From contig JAEVLN010000023.1 of the NCBI GenBank assembly GCA_018350325.1, positions 125,001 through 189,000 of the forward strand: 64,000 bases of DNA, given 5' to 3'. Positions 1 through 10,962 of this stretch are shown here, in pieces. The notes below the pieces were generated by a model, which saw only the letters and a program-made list of their open reading frames with translations, did not search any database and was not told the DNA's origin. The position numbers and the translations under genes are program-made. Each line of letters begins with the position of its first letter. The first letter of the stretch is position 1. Source of the stretch: Globodera rostochiensis. Taxonomy: Eukaryota; Nematoda; Chromadorea; Rhabditida; Heteroderidae.

Positions 1-110
1 ATTTCCCGGTCCCGGTTTTTCAAAAGTGGAAATCCCGATCCCGGTTCGAGATGCTCGTCCCGATCCTGGTTTTTACCAAAAATCCCGCTACTCTAGTAAT
101 TTGTGGGCAT
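1..110. repeat. Dispersed C/G-run repeat (cccggt motifs)
   Basis: The first 110 bases are built from recurring tcccggt / tcccgatcc words between T-rich spacers. A related texture occurs at about 3105-3190 and 25899-25960. No reading frame is supported. It looks like a dispersed non-coding repeat of this genome; the family is not identified. Confidence 0.4.
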
Positions 111-559
111 CGAGTTTTTTAATTTAAAGGCAAACCGTCAATGCTAATTTTGAATAAACTGGCATTATTCACTAACAAAATCTCCAATTGCGGGATCCGC
201 ACTGATGAGAAAAAAATGCCAAAAATCGAATAAATCGGATAGCCCATTTGAATAAATTTTGTTAAAAATGTCTAAATGAGGAAAAATTGTTTGAATTTTA
301 AAATTAATCATTTATTCACGGCACCCATTTTTGTTACATATCAATCGGCTATTAATTAATTAATTGTATCGCCATCCGGGCTTTCAGATGAACTTTTTCA
401 AAAAAGCCCCTCAATTTTCGAAGCTCTCTCTGACATTTGGTTGCGACGAGAAGCCTGAAAATAGAAATATAAAAAGTGAAAAATAGGAAATGAGCATGGG
501 TGGAATCGGGGAAGAAATGGAAGCTTGGGGAGAAGAATACGGCAAATCCCTTTTTAGCC

Positions 560-2684
560 TCACTCGACGCCGATGTCCCTGTCATTCAAGTTAATGGAGA
601 TGCGATTACACCGATAATACGATTCAATTGCTTCCTGCTCCCACTCGGCCCATTTGTCCTCGTCGCGCTCAATTGGACAGCGAACCAACAGCCTTTTGTT
701 TTCGTCAATTCGTCGCAACTCCAATCGCTCCCCCGTCAATTGTTTTTTAGTTCAAATGGCACAATGTCCCAAGAACAATATTGCCGAAGACAGATGATGA
801 AATTTATAGGATCGGTCGAATTGGCAAATTGCTAAAATGGAATAACGTTGGCGTAATCCAATTTGACATCTTTTTTGAGCAAATTCGAATCCTGAACCCG
901 AATTCAAAATTTCCAAAAATTAATTTTGGCAATCGAAATCATTGAAAAAGCACAAAATTACAACGATATTGCTCATTATGATCGAATTCATATGCTTTTT
1001 GAATGGTTGTGGCAAAAATACACTTTTGGAATTTCGTTTGAGGTGTCGGCTCCCATCTCCCTGATACAAACTACCTAGACTAGCACCAAAAAGTCACCCC
1101 TTTGAGTCCTTCCATTTTTGCCAAACAATATCCGCATCGCAACATCGTCGGAAGGCCGTCCCCGCGGGGCGTATGTAACCATTTGGCCAAAGCTTGGGAA
1201 GAAGAAGCGCCGGCATTGTCATCGGCCGGGAACTCGGGAAAAACGAAATCTGATTTGATTGATCGGAGTTTTGGGCAATCGCGGAGAACGGTCGGAGAGA
1301 ATTGGCGTAAACGGTCCAATTTAGAGGGAGACAAAAAAATGCCGCAAATGTTGTCTTTGATCAGAGGCCAAATCCGGCGCCAAATGATTTCCCAACTGCA
1401 GTTTTGGTTGTCGAATGTTGCGATGAAAAGATTGGTCCTGTTGGAGTCGAAAAGCGGACGAATGCTTTTGAGAAATTCGATAACACTTCGATCGATGTAA
1501 CTAAAGCGGGATTAAGGACTTTAGCGATCGGACTCATTTTTAATGTTTATAAATGACCTTATTCTAAAGGGTTTGAATCCGATCACTTTGGGTGGCAGTG
1601 AATTTTGCGAAATTGACAGCCGACGCTGGATGTAGCCATTGATTTTGACAATTTCAGCGCCATTTCCGTTAGTTGAGCGACGAATTTCCAAACGATCCAA
1701 CGGCCCTAAAAATATCCAAAATCGTCAATTACCTTTTTTAAATATAATTTTTTTAAGAACTGAGCTTTTTCAAATCTTAAAAGCTTGAAAACTTTCGACC
1801 TTTAAAGGGTATATTGGGCAAAAAAGGTCGATTATATATGGTGTACTTTCGCGTATCCGGTCCAAAGGTTGAAAGTTTTTTAACTTTTTTCAACATAAAC
1901 GGATTAGGTCGAACATATACCAAATGAAAGCTTGTAATGAGTTAGGGTTATCATTAAGCTAAAGCTTTGCCTTTAGCATGCTTAAAATATGACTAAATAA
2001 GTGAAAAACTCCAAAATCGCCATTTTTGGAGGTTTTATGGCCATAACTTTTTCATAATTCTCAGATCGCTTAATTATTGCTTATTAATTGCTTCTACTCA
2101 ACGAGTGCTTTCATTTGGTATAATGCTCGACCAAATAGGGACAAATAGCATTTATTCATTTCTAAGAGGTAATTTGGGTCGATAACACGAATATGGCATT
2201 CAATTTATCGGATTTTGCGTTTAAACGGGTTTTGGACCTCTTAAATTTTCGCAAAACCATAGGTGCCTCCTATTAATCAAAATTTATGTAAAATAGTTTT
2301 TGTAAAAATCGTCTAAAGAAAAGTTATTGATGAATTGAAATTTTTAAAGATTGAGCTCTTTCAAGGACAAATCTTATAAATAAGGACATCAAACCTTCCC
2401 CGAATGAAGTCTTGCACTTGCCAGCCATTGTTTCTTGATGCTTCAACATATCCAAAGTTTCGTAACTGGCAGCATTATGACAACCTCTGTGAATGTTTTT
2501 TGAAGAGTTTGACAAACTGAAAATTCGGGGTTTAAATGAGATGGAATGGGTGCCGTAAATAGACAATTCCCCGTTTTGTTAAAATTAGTCAAAAAAAGAG
2601 CAATCCGATGAGGGCGGAGGGATTCACCTGCAAAACTCACATTGATTTCAATTGTTTCTCCTCTTTCTTCGGATTGTCCGACAT
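560..2684 (-). pseudogene. F-box-family protein gene, decayed, 4 recognisable exons
   Basis: Minus-strand exons, in transcript order: 2684-2641 (start MSDNPKKEEKQLKS, ending at AT|GTGAGT); about 1707-1558 (contains NGNGAEIVK and PPKVIGF); 1500-1098 (starts [10 protein letters not shown] after a TTTAG acceptor, contains [18 protein letters not shown] and [11 protein letters not shown]); 831-560 (contains [34 protein letters not shown]). The exons align in order with the gene at 33069-34347. The exon carrying the N-terminal F-box segment is missing between 2640 and 1708, and exon 4 has a one-base T deletion after IVPFELKNN (near 713) that makes a TGA. I know this architecture from F-box-containing families of cyst nematodes, where such proteins are thought to be substrate adaptors of SCF ubiquitin ligases. 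With a missing exon and a frameshift I call it a pseudogene; the frameshift could also be a homopolymer sequencing error. Confidence 0.7.
1708..2640. other. AT-rich intron/intergenic stretch, no gene seen
   Basis: This stretch lies between the first and second recognisable exons of the F-box relic. It contains phrases such as tggccataactttttc that recur elsewhere in the window (7495, 55490), so it is probably dispersed repeat. The longer minus-strand frame at 2324-2566 shows no recognisable domain or family resemblance. Confidence 0.4.
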
Positions 2685-5600
2685 TTTTTGTTGTTGAAAA
2701 TTCAAATGATTCTTATTGATTTCAATTAGCTAAAAACAAAAAGATGGCAGGCTCCTATGCTATATTTGAGTGAGAGATGTTTTCCGGGGAGCAGGTCGTT
2801 TGGGCCACGACGTTTGGGCCCCCAGTGAGCCGAAAAGAGAAAAAACTGAGGACGAGGGATTAGGAGGGAAATTTAAAATAAGAAAATAGAGAAATATTGA
2901 AATTGTTGCTTTTTTTCTTTGCAATATGAAAATTGACCTTTTTGGCACCAAAATGTTCGACAAACAAAATGAGAGAATAAAAAACATATAAAAAATTAAA
3001 TATTTTTTTTAATCTTAAAAAGTTAAGTGAGAAAAATTTAATAAATAATTTACATCTCTGCTTTCTGCCTTTTCCGTTCCTTCGTGATTCCTATAGATAA
3101 ATTCGACGGGATTTTTACGGGAACGGAAAATGACGGAAATCCCGTGCTGGATTCCCGTCCCGTTAAAATTTGAAAATCCCGGAGTTTTTATTTTACCAGA
3201 CACATATTTAAGTGCTGTAATGTGAAAGCTCTCTTTTTAGTCCTTTTTTACCTAATTAATTATCCATTCATTTTATAAAATTGTAAATGGAAACTTTTGC
3301 TATAAAAAAAACAAGAAATTAGGATGTTTGGATTCCAGGGGTGCGGGTTCGTGGTACTTGTGGGTTATGTGGCCCAAAACGAAATTTTTTTAAAAGACGT
3401 TTCTGGGGGTTTCCAGTGTCGTAGAAACCCAAATCTGACCTTCATTTCGGCTCATTCCGAACCCCGAACCCGAATTCGAATAAATTTTCCAAAATTTTAT
3501 TTTTCCCCCACAAATACGTTGTTGGTGTAGTAGACCTCGTTCTTGGAAAGAAAGCAATAGCCGAATCTTCATCGGGGACTTGAGCAATAAGGGCATCATA
3601 ATTCTTGGCCATATTTGTGGGAAATGAGCAGTGGTGTTTCCACCTCCTTTCCGGTCATTTCATGTTTCCCTTATCAGAAAACCGCCACCCCATTTCCAGT
3701 GATTTCCCTTACATTTTAAACTCGGGAATTAAAGGTCATTTATGCCTGTTATCAATCGGGAGAACACATGCAAATTGGTGTGCAAATGGTGAAAGAGCAA
3801 TCACATCGAATAATTACGATTATGCGGAAAAATAAAAATATTTTGAAAAATTTATTCGAATTCGGGGTTCGGAATGAGCCGAAATGGAGGTCAGATTTGG
3901 ATTCTACGACACAGGAAACCCCCAGAAACAAGATGCAGAAAATTCAAAAATTTAAATCATAAAAAATGAATAAAAATCACAACGTCTCATAAATATTGAA
4001 GGAATGGGAATGCTACAGCGCCGCTGTTCCCCCATAAAATCAACCCTTTTTTCGAATACTCCATTTTTGATATTTCAAAAAAACGCTTTTCGACATAAAA
4101 TACCTGGATTAATTTTGAGTCCCGGAAAATCGGTCACCGGAAAATTCATCACCGAGGATTTTCGGAAAATTGGTCACCGAAAATTGGTCACCAGGATATT
4201 TCGAGTTTTTTGTTCTAACTTTTTTCAAACAAATCTAAGAGCTTAGAAGCTTAGCGTTCTTTTGGAAAAAGCTTCTTCAGACTAAATGCTGTCGAATGGT
4301 ATAAATTCATTATATTTAGACTATTAAAAAAGATGTAAGCGGAAAAGTGGTTCGCTTCCAAGAAAACTCGCAGTTTATACTAAGCCTAATTAGTTGCAAT
4401 TAGTATCAATCAAAAGATATTCTCCTCTTTTTGTTGATCAATTCTTCATTTGGCACATTGTTTTTGAAACAAAAAGTTAATAGAAATTTATTGACCATCA
4501 GATGCGTTGGAGGTTGGGGAAGGCAAAGGCGATTCAGTCGTTTGGCAGCCACTGAATTGGACGGTCTGGATTAGAAGAACAACCAATACAGTGGCCAAGT
4601 TGAACAGGGTCAAATCAGAAGATGCCATTTATTTGGGGTCTTTTATTTGAGTGATTGGCACTGCAGAAAGGTACCAAATTAATCAAAAATGTTTAACAAA
4701 GATTGCCTCAACGCAATACAAGACCCCGTAAATGCTTGCTTGGGGCCTATGGGCTTATCCCTTAAGGTTGACGGTTGGGAGTAGAGCAGCGGGGGGATAG
4801 GCAAATTTAAAAACCTCAAAATCCTTCCGCAAAATCGAAAGGCCCGAAGTTTAAAATTCAAAAAAACACACGAAAGTTCCCAAATCCGGGCCCCAAACCG
4901 GATGGTATAGAACCAAGCATGTCCGCGGATATCCGCGTAATCCGGATATGGACGGATAGGGTACGGAAGATTAAAAATGGGACGGCGGATATAAAAAATC
5001 CACTTATCTGGATATATCCGCGGATGTCCGGATAACGGATATTCGGACACGGATTTAAAAAATTGTATCCATGGGCATCCCTGTAGAGAACCGGCATTTT
5101 TTGGCGCAGTTTTTTGGTTTGGGTTTGGTTAACCGGGAAATCCGGTTCGCTTCCAGACAACCTGAAATTCCAAATGAACCGACAACGCCCAAGTTGGGAG
5201 ATAAAAGTTCTGAATTGATCGACCACAATAATTGGAGCGTAATGTTATGAAAAATATGTAAAGCAATTTTATTTTTTTGATGATGATTCACTCCGCTGAT
5301 GGCTTTGCAGATTGTTCATCAGAGAAAAATTGTGATATCTCAAATATTTTTACGTTTATAAATTGAATTAAGTTTTAGCGCAAATTCTTAGGAAAAAGTT
5401 TTCCAGGACAAATTATTTTTAAAAAAATAAACCAATAATTATTATAAAAAAATGGTATATACCAGGGATCTACCGTCCTTCACTCAGCCCACTCTCTTTT
5501 CTTCCACTCGGCGACTGCTGCTCTCTTCACTGTCCGCACATTTTTCTTCCGCATTGAGCATCAATTCTCTTCCAATTTTCACATTTTCGATGACGGAAAA

Positions 5601-6738
5601 ATTTGATGCCTTTATTTTGGGGTTTGATTCTTAAAACCACGGGGGGGGGGGATTCAAAAAATAAAATTTCAAGAAAGTAAACAAAACAATTTTTTGATGG
5701 GGTGCGTTTTGAGGCCCCGGAATTCCGGTGTTTTTTCTAATTTATACAATACTTTGGAAAGAATTCCATGAACCGTCTTCAATAAACGATTTAATATAAT
5801 ATATTGTTTTTAAGGCTAGGTTGGCAAAGAAAGGCCCCATTGTCCGTGGAGTTTTGGAACATTTGGTGGAATTGTTAGTTTTTGCTATAGATTCGGAAAA
5901 CCTTTCGAATTTTTTTTGTTTTCTTTCCATTTATGCCATTAAACTGATATTCTTTATTCTGCACAATGCAAATCAAAAAAAAAATTCAATGGAAACTGGA
6001 TTCTACGCATGAATTCTAATTAAATCACATTTTCGAATTTGAAAAAAAGGTATTAGTAGTTTCCTAGAAGGGGCCATTGGTTACGGTAATGACAGAAATC
6101 AGATATCATATCGGTACAAATTTCTTTGCAGATTCGTGCTCAGCTCGATGCGAGAAATTGATGGCGTATGATTTGCCGAATTTCGAGTGTATTACCTAAC
6201 CTCCAACAGCAGAAGAGTGAGGGAAGGAATCAAAATTCGAGAATCAATTAACACCAACTGCCGCTGTCATCAGCAAGAACATCAATGAGCTGCGAATAAT
6301 TATGTCGAAATGGCGTGAATCACTCGCTAATGATTGAGCCATGTGCAACAAAAGGCCTCCAAAAGTGTTGAAGCAGCCGATTCACATAATGTAATTGACT
6401 AATTTCCGTAACAATAATTCCATTGCATTTTACACGGATCGGAGTGATGTACATAGAGATGTTGCTTTACCCATAATCAACAGCAACAGAATGTGTTGGT
6501 CGTTTTGTGTTCGTTTTCTTCGCACTATTTACATCTCAAAGATGTTAAGAATATGTTATTGTTGTTGTTTGTGTTCAATAATAATAATTGTTTGGATCAT
6601 TCATTTCCGTCCGTCCACATCCCCTCCCCCCCTCCCCCCATCCACACAGTTTCTTCACTTTTAGCGCTTTGCTGTTTCTAAGGTTTGGCTCCGATGCCCA
6701 CGAATTAAATTGCCAATAATCATTTGTTTTCAACAACA
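2685..6738. other. Intergenic repeat-rich region, no supported gene
   Basis: I find no exon chain here. Recognisable texture: cccgt-rich repeat at 3105-3190; a ggtcacc/tcaccg tandem-like patch at 4130-4200; a degenerate repeat of ggatatccg words at 4910-5045; G-run at 5641-5651. A short open stretch near 6131-6200 after a tttgcag acceptor-like site could be an isolated exon but matches nothing I recognise. Open frames around 4504-4650 and 5452-5634 have no recognisable domain. Confidence 0.4.
4910..5045. repeat. Degenerate ggatatccg-word repeat
   Basis: Multiple imperfect copies of ggatatccgcgg / ccggata / ggacgga words occur in about 135 bases. They give proline-, isoleucine- and arginine-rich frames on the minus strand that are a by-product of the repeat rather than a protein. 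The repeat family is not identified. Confidence 0.45.
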
Positions 6739-7276
6739 GAAATGGAAGCAGTGGCCGAATGGTTGCACACTCCCCTCGGGGATGGCCATCCGAAAGTGTT
6801 GGAATGCGACTTTTGTCCGACGGTATTGGAAGGACTCATAACCGTGAGCTCTTAGTATCCTGTATTTCCTACCACCGGAACCCAAATTTGCCACAATATT
6901 CAAAAACTGGATTCAATCATTATTAGCATTTTAGTTTTATTTAGTGCTTTTTGAATGATTCTGATAGCCAAAATTGATTTTTGGGAATGTTTAAATTGAT
7001 TTGGTCGAAAAAGAGATCAATTTGGATTCTACGCCCGCCTACTTTATTCCACTTTAGGCATTTGCCACTGCGGCCGGTCCGGTCAATTTCATTGTCACTT
7101 TTTGCAATTGTTCTGATGGCATTGTGCCATTTGAATTGGAGAACACATTTACGGGAGAGCGTTTGAAGTTGAGACGCCTTGACGTGGACGAATGGCGCTT
7201 GGTTCGCTGTCCGAGTGAGCGCGACGAGGCCGAATGGGCCGAGTGGGAGCAGGAGGCGTCTGGGTGGGGGGATTGA
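6739..7276 (+). pseudogene. F-box-family protein, two C-terminal exons
   Basis: Two plus-strand exons: 6739-6843 (after acceptor ..aacag; contains AEWLHTPLGDGHPKVLECDF, ends before GTGAGC) and 7058-7276 (after acceptor ctttag; contains GPVNFIV, DGIVPFELENTFTGERLKL, RLVRCPSERDEAEWAEWEQE and a TGA stop). They correspond to the end of exon 3 and all of exon 4 of the gene at 33069-34347, in the same order and with the intron at the same place. The intron is 214 bases. The upstream exons (F-box end and the RSVIEFL block) are not found in the preceding 5 kb, so this is a 5'-truncated copy. Both remaining exons are open, so truncation looks more recent than the decay of the copy at 560-2684. Confidence 0.75.
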
Positions 7277-7854
7277 TTGCCCTTGGCAATGGAATCGACC
7301 GGCATTTTTTAATAGAAATTTTGGCGCAGACGAAGGCCCAGAAAATGAACGATGGACGAGGGAATTTGGATGAAAATCAATATGCTGACAAATGAACCTT
7401 TGATCAAGTTAAAGCTAACTGATTCGTCTTTTTAAAAAAAAGGCTTAAAACATGTGCAAATTGCCATTTTTTGTACCAACTTGAAGTGGTGGCGTCATAA
7501 CTTTCTTTGTTAAATTCGAATCGCTTAGCTTTTGTCTTTGTAAGCTTCTACTCATCGCATGCTTTCGAATGATACCAAAAATTTTTGGTTTGGTCAAATA
7601 AACAAAAAGTTATAACGTTTCAAGCGCCGAATCAAGGTGTACAGCAAATTTTCAATAGAATAAGGTCATTTTATCAAAACGCCCTCTCAATACATTGGAT
7701 CTATTTGATCATTTTTACGTTAATTTTGAGCACCGTGTGTAAACACAAAAAAATTGAGGTTGGGCAAAATTTAAAAGGACATCATCCCTTGCCTTTGTGC
7801 TTTTATGATAGCAATCGATTTTTGGAAAATTTTGAATATTCCACAAAATGTTTG
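7277..7854. other. Intergenic, no gene seen
   Basis: This stretch holds only an AT-rich repeat similar in wording to 4200-4330 (taagcttctactcatcgca / cataactttc). No exon-like open stretch with splice sites was recognised. Confidence 0.35.
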
Positions 7855-8383
7855 AATTATTCATTTTGATTCAAATAAGTAAAAAAATGGCAGGTGACTA
7901 TTCATTTTTCTGAATTTAATTCGATCCGTTTCAATCAGATTAGACGATATACTTTTCCCGATGCAATTATTCATTTTGATTCAAATAAGTAAAAAAATGG
8001 CTGGTCTCTATTCATTTTTCTGAATTTCAGATAATTCGATCCGTTTCAATCAGATTAGACGATAATTATTAAAAATAATTCTTTTCCCGATGCAATTAAT
8101 CAGTTTGATTCAAATAAGTAAAAAAATGGCTGATCACTATTCATTTTTCTGAATTTCAGATAATTCGATCCATTTCAATCAGATTAGACGATAATTATTA
8201 AAAATAATTCTTTTCCCGATGCAATTAATCAGTTTGATTCAAATAAGTAAAAAAATGGCTGGTCACTATTCATTTTTCTGAATTTAATTCGATCCGTTTC
8301 AATCAGATTAGACGATAATTATTAAAAATAATACTTTTCCCGATGCAATTATTCATTTTGATTCAAATAAGTAAAAAATGGCT
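7855..8383 (+). repeat. Satellite, about 113-129 base units, left block
   Basis: Successive units share the words gattcaaataagtaaaaaa, atggctggtcactattc, tttctgaatttcag, aattcgatccgtttcaatc and cttttcccgatgcaatt. The word gattcaaataag begins at about 7868, 7978, 8107, 8236 and 8360. Units differ by presence or absence of a 16-base piece containing ataattattaaaaataa and of cagat. The array is interrupted at 8384 by the tRNA-containing block and resumes at 8941. Confidence 0.85.
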
Positions 8384-8490
8384 GTGTAATGCCTGAAGGA
8401 AGCGGCGTGCAGAGAGGGGCCTGCGTCTCTCTCAAAGTAACGAAGAGAGCCCTCTCCTCATCTATTGAGATAGGGGGGAGTGCAAAGGGT

Positions 8491-8561
8491 GCCCGCGTAG
8501 CTCAGTGGTGAGAGCATTCCACGGATTGGAAAGGCCGTGGGTTCGAGTCCTACCGCGGGTC
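8491..8561 (+). tRNA. tRNA-like sequence (possible tRNA gene or tRNA-derived repeat)
   Basis: The acceptor arm gcccgcg pairs with cgcgggt (first pair G-T). The D arm gctc..gagc and T arm gtggg-ttcgagt-cctac are present. The internal Pol III boxes are intact: A box tagctcagtgg and B box ggttcgagtcc. The anticodon stem is only four pairs (ttcc/ggaa) around the loop acggatt, with C instead of T at position 33; GGA would be the anticodon. The short stem and missing U33 argue against a functional tRNA, and the 335-base repetition argues for a tRNA-derived repeat. Confidence 0.5.
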
Positions 8562-8826
8562 GATCTCTTTTGCACTTTCGCAGCGGACCAAACAGAGCAC
8601 TACGTGGCGCTCCTGGGTGGATCCCTACTGGCGGCAGGGACCTCTGAGTCCAGGTTCCATGTCCACCGGAGAAGAGTTAGAGAGAGAGCCCGAGGGACCG
8701 GGCTTCCGAGGGAGGTGGGATGTAATGCCTGAAGGAAGCGGCGTGCAGAGAGGGGCCTGCGTCTCTCTCAAAGTAACGAAGAGAGCCCTCTCCTCATCTA
8801 TTGAGATAGGGGGGAGTACAAAGGGT

Positions 8827-8897
8827 GCCCGCGTAGCTCAGTGGTGAGAGCATTCCATGGATTGGAAAGGCCGTGGGTTCGAGTCCTACCGCGGGTC
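8827..8897 (+). tRNA. Second tRNA-like copy
   Basis: This copy matches 8491-8561 except for c to t in the anticodon loop (atggatt), which restores T at position 33. The anticodon position reads GGA (serine), but there is no long variable arm typical of tRNA-Ser, so I do not assign an amino acid. A and B boxes are intact. Confidence 0.5.
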
Positions 8898-8940
8898 GAT
8901 CTCTTTTGCACTTTCGCAGCGGACCAAACGGAGCACTACG

Positions 8941-9450
8941 GCTGGTCACTATTCATTTTTCTGAATTTCAGATAATTCGATCCGTTTCAATCAGATTAGA
9001 ATAATTATTAAAAATAATTCTTTTCCCGATGCAATTAATCAGTTTGATTCAAATAAGTATAAAAATGGCAGGTGACTATTCATTTTTCTGAATTTCAGAT
9101 AATTCGATCCGTTTCAATCAGATTAGACGATAATTATTAAAAATAATACTTTTCCCGATGCAATTAATCAGTTTGATTCAAATAAGTAAAAAAATGGCAG
9201 GTGACTATTCATTTTTCTGAATTTAATTCGATCCGTTTCAATCAGATTAGACGATAATTATTAAAAATAATACTTTTCCCGATGCAATTATTCATTTTGA
9301 TTCAAATAAGTAAAAAAATGGCTGGTCACTATTCATTTTTCTGAATTTCAGATAATTCGATCCGTTTCAATCAGATTAGACGATAATTATTAAAAATAAT
9401 TCTTTTCCCGATGCAATTAATCAGTTTTTCAAATAAGTAAAAAAATGGCT
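8941..9450 (+). repeat. Satellite, about 125 base units, right block
   Basis: This continues the 7855-8383 satellite with four more unit starts (about 9049, 9174, 9299, 9425). The last unit has lost a few bases in gattc. It ends at the same atggct junction into the tRNA-bearing repeat as the left block. Confidence 0.85.
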
Positions 9451-9582
9451 GTGTAATGCCTGAAGGAAGGGGCGTGCAGAGAGGGGCCTGCGTCTCTCTC
9501 AAAGTAACGAAGAGAGCCCTCTCCTCATCTATTGAGATAGGGGGGAGTGCAAAGGGTGCCCGCGTAGCTCAGTGGTGAGAGC
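9451..9582 (+). repeat. Truncated third copy of the tRNA-bearing repeat
   Basis: The block starts gtgtaatgcctg like the other two and runs into the tRNA-like D arm (tagctcagtggtgagagc), where it stops abruptly at a C run that begins tandem array copy A. Only the 5' third of the tRNA-like sequence remains. Confidence 0.8.
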
Positions 9583-9590
9583 CCCCCTCC

Positions 9591-10579
9591 CATTCTCCTA
9601 TCGTTGGCGTTGATCCGTCATCAGTAAAGAAATGAAACACAATGGGATGGACGAACTCTGTCCAATTACTTCAAATAAACCCTCCATTCAAAAACTTGGG
9701 CCTTCCCTCGGACTTTTTGATGCACCAGACGAGGGGACGGACGCCTGCGAACATTTCTGATCAAAATAATTTAACGGATGTGAATAAAGGAGAAGGGAAC
9801 GAATTAAAAATGTATTTGAATAAAACTGTTAAATGGATGGAAATACAGTATGCTTGTTCGGATGAGAAGGAAATGTTTTTTGGGATAGCCAATCCCAGGA
9901 TTTTGTAAAGCCTTGGGGAATTCGGGAGTCAAAAAATGTTGCCATAAAACAAAAACGATTAATAAATGTCAAAAGACGGCACGGCCAAAATGGCACCGAC
10001 ATTTTCCTGGGATTAAGGCAATTTTAAAAACAGAAAAAAAGACATAAATCAAGAATTTTGCCCACCCCCAAAGGATCATAAATGGGCAGTATAAAAGCGA
10101 AGATAAGCAACCATCCCGAGGGGCACATTTTCTTAGCGGTATGGCCAGACCGCTGCTTTCATTGCTTTGTTACATAATCCTTAGGACACTCAAATACAGT
10201 ATTTCAGCTCGGAAGTCTGCCAAAGAAGCCTTATTTTTGGGAATAATTAATCGAGAATCCCAAACCAAAAAAAAAAGTAATTATTTAGCTAAATATACTT
10301 GGTATTGCTTTTTGCTAAAATCATCCGAACAAAGCATTGAATCCAAAACATCCAACAGAGTTTCGAGAAAACAAAGCGAGACAACCGCTGATTGCAAGGA
10401 ATCTTTCGCTGAACCGTTTCGTTCCCCTCCCCACAACACCAACCCGTCCCTCCCGGAACCTGCAGTTCACCGACTCTGGCGGCGACCAACACGGACCATA
10501 TTCGAGACAGTTCAAAACCGGCTCGTTCGAACGAAGGAAACGGTACAATTTGACGTCTGGGCAAAGTAACAAAAATAAA
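9591..10579 (+). other. Left part of copy A, no assured gene
   Basis: It contains a TATA-like word (tataaaag near 10091) some 50 bases before an ATG at 10141 that opens a 142-codon frame, and a second frame at 10400-10580. Neither matches a family I recognise. The pattern could be the 5' end and leader of the retroelement whose Gag relic follows. Confidence 0.3.
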
Positions 10580-10929
10580 TGACGGACATAGACGATTTGA
10601 AAGGCTAAATGGGCGAGCTCAGCATAAAAATGGAAGTTAGCCCCCAAGCCCACTATCAGAATCACCCCTTTCCTGGGACTCCGGGACTCTCGGACAGTTA
10701 GCTCCTTTATAGGAAATTTAACAAATTGGCTACTGCCAACAATTGGACAGAAAAAGAGATGTTTCGTACCCTGCCAATTTATCTATCGAAAGAGGCACAG
10801 ATCATTTATGATGGCCTCACAAAACAACAAAAAGTAGGCACCTTGAACAAATTTTTCTGGTTTTGTACCCAGCTTGAGGAGAGGAGTCAAATGGCATATA
10901 TTTCATTCGGGATTGCGCCATTCCCGTGA
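10580..10929 (+). pseudogene. Retroelement Gag-like relic
   Basis: The frame containing TANNWTEKEMFRTLPIYLS and EAQIIYDGLTKQQ resembles the Gag core of nematode LTR retroelements, where a conserved NxW, a run of aliphatic residues ending LPxxL, and a short A..YxxL helix occur in this order. Upstream in-frame material starting near the ATG at 10580 (MTDIDDLKG) is broken by two stops, and no protease or reverse transcriptase frame follows. It exists only in copy A; B and C have lost it. Assignment to BEL/Pao or Ty3 type is not possible from this fragment. Confidence 0.5.
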
Positions 10930-10962
10930 TGGAATATTGTTTTTGTTCAATTTGTATTTTAG

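Larger units (their letters stand above)
8384..8940 (+). repeat. 335-base repeat unit carrying a tRNA-like sequence, 1.7 copies
   Basis: The word taatgcctgaagg occurs at 8388 and 8723, giving a 335-base period. Each unit contains ctgcgtctctctcaaag, a purine-rich segment ending gggggagtgcaaagg, and a tRNA-like sequence. The block is inserted in the satellite: the satellite reads ..atggct up to 8383 and resumes gctggtcact at 8941, so gct is repeated on both sides. The same left junction (atggct|gtgtaatg) recurs at 9450/9451, so satellite plus block was later copied as a higher-order unit. Confidence 0.8.

Noticed and set aside
1102..1500. Plus-strand 132-codon frame over the F-box relic
   Set aside because: Antisense shadow of exon 1500-1098; the minus strand carries the recognisable family motifs.
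7855..9450. Possible CRISPR-like repeat array
   Set aside because: Units are contiguous 113-129-base satellite repeats without unique spacers, in a eukaryotic context.
10141..10569. 142-codon frame after a TATA-like word
   Set aside because: Hydrophobic start could mimic a signal peptide, but the frame crosses a tandem-array breakpoint (10397) and has no family; not enough to call a gene.
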